Assembly: GCA_016206995.1 (NCBI GenBank)
Contig: JACQQN010000120.1
Span: 1 to 6,042 of the forward strand
Length of the DNA: 6,042 bases
Reading direction: 5' to 3'
Origin: Candidatus Omnitrophota bacterium
GTDB lineage: Bacteria; Omnitrophota; Omnitrophia; Omnitrophales; Abzuiibacteriaceae
Position numbers and translations under genes: made by a program. Below are positions 5,433 to 6,042 of the stretch, in pieces (the first letter of the stretch is position 1; each line of letters opens with the position of its first letter). The notes below the pieces were generated by a model. It made no database searches. It worked only from the letters and a program-made list of their open reading frames with translations, and was not told the origin of the DNA.

Positions 5433-6042
5433 TTATTCCACAACCGGTTCGGGACGGCGTTCAATGAGGTAAATGAATACTCCACTCAAGATGACTAATC
5501 CCGCTCCCAAAATCATGTGAATCGTCAGAGGATCTTTCCAAATCGTAAATCCAAAGAAGAAAGAAAATACGGGCGCCAGATAAGAAAAAGGGCAAACGAT
5601 TGAAGCCGGTGCTTCTCGAATCGATGTGGTTAAAAATACTTGCCCGAAGAATGATGTGATTGCAATTCCAAGAAGCCAGGCCCACTCGGTAACGTTTGGT
5701 ATCTGAAAACCAAAGTAGAGCAAAGGAATGGAGCCTAAAGTGGAAATAGTTGTGAAATAGAAAATAATGGTGTAAGACGATTCTTCTTGGATTGCTGTTC
5801 GGATGGTGACAAAGGCCAAGGCCGCCCAAAACCCAGAGAAAAGTCCAATGAAGATTGGGAAACTTTTAAAAGATAGTTTTTCCTCAACCAAAAGGTAAAG
5901 ACCAATGAAACACATGAAGATCAAAAGCCACAAAAGGTTTGAAATTTTCTCTTTGAGAAAAAGTGTTGCAATGATTGCGACAAAAATTGGTGCGGTGTAA
6001 TTTAAAATCACGGCTGTTCCTAAGCTGAGTTTTGCGATTGCA
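5433..6042 (-). CDS. EamA/DMT-family transporter, 5' end cut by the window edge
   Basis: Inner-membrane drug/metabolite-transporter superfamily protein, read leftward. The visible 202 C-terminal residues include the end of the first EamA repeat (SLGTAVILNYTAPIFVAI, then LFLKEKIS, the usual YTxPxF ... L ... E pattern) and the full second repeat. The second repeat runs from IGLFSGFWAALAFV through SIREAPASIVCPFSYLAPVF to the last helix VILSGVFIYLIE. Full-length members have about 290-300 residues and ten helices, so roughly 90 residues lie beyond the window. The frame stays open to base 6041; the GTG at 6009-6011 sits inside a helix and is not the start. The substrate cannot be predicted, as members export or import amino acids, nucleotide-type metabolites or drugs. 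The gene is convergent with the FG-GAP gene, 12 bases apart, with no clear terminator hairpin between them. Confidence 0.92.
   Translation of the reverse strand, partial: AIAKLSLGTAVILNYTAPIFVAIIATLFLKEKISNLLWLLIFMCFIGLYLLVEEKLSFKSFPIFIGLFSGFWAALAFVTIRTAIQEESSYTIIFYFTTISTLGSIPLLYFGFQIPNVTEWAWLLGIAITSFFGQVFLTTSIREAPASIVCPFSYLAPVFSFFFGFTIWKDPLTIHMILGAGLVILSGVFIYLIERRPEPVVE

Noticed and set aside
5421..5440. Bidirectional terminator between the convergent FG-GAP and EamA genes
   Set aside because: Only AGG/CCT three-base pairings are present next to the T-rich tract; no stable stem is seen.
1..6042. CRISPR array, tRNA, rRNA, transposase, toxin-antitoxin or defence cassette
   Set aside because: I saw no regularly spaced direct repeats, cloverleaf sequence or protein motifs of these kinds on either strand.

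Overview
This is an ordinary-looking bacterial chromosomal stretch with moderate-to-low GC. It is densely coded: six genes run rightward in a tight series, a seventh rightward gene follows behind its own leader, and the tail of a leftward gene closes the window. The organism is not identified. A TIGR04073-like small exported protein (a family named for its association with exosortase-bearing bacteria), a large secreted FG-GAP/VCBS protein, lipobox lipoproteins and REP-like palindromes fit an environmental, metagenome-type Gram-negative lineage such as Omnitrophota or another PVC-like group. That placement is a guess from gene content.

Left block (1-1809): the 3' 95% of era (ribosome-assembly GTPase, cut by the left edge), a YihX-like HAD phosphatase whose GTG start overlaps the era stop, and a small signal-peptide protein of the TIGR04073 type. 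The three are 0-8 bases apart and probably share a transcript. A 26-base hairpin (1817-1842) follows.

Middle block (1852-3488): a tandem-ACT-domain protein with a very strong Shine-Dalgarno, a 67-residue lipoprotein of unknown function, a dispersed-type palindromic repeat (2469-2544), a pterin-4a-carbinolamine dehydratase, and a TetR-family regulator. Except for the repeat, the genes are 5 bases apart. No shared pathway can be proven. An ACT ligand sensor and a pterin dehydratase could both relate to amino-acid metabolism, but no hydroxylase is visible.

Right block (3489-6042): a 135-base AT-rich leader with alternative inverted repeats and a possible promoter (the longest non-coding stretch here), then a 598-residue secreted protein with eight FG-GAP repeats and an Ig-like C-terminal domain. 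It converges, with a 12-base gap, on a leftward EamA/DMT-family transporter cut by the right edge.

No tRNA, rRNA, CRISPR array, transposase or defence locus is visible, and I see no clear novel multi-gene system. The most useful leads are the two palindromic repeats, the uncharacterised exported proteins, the FG-GAP protein with its structured leader, and several start-codon corrections.
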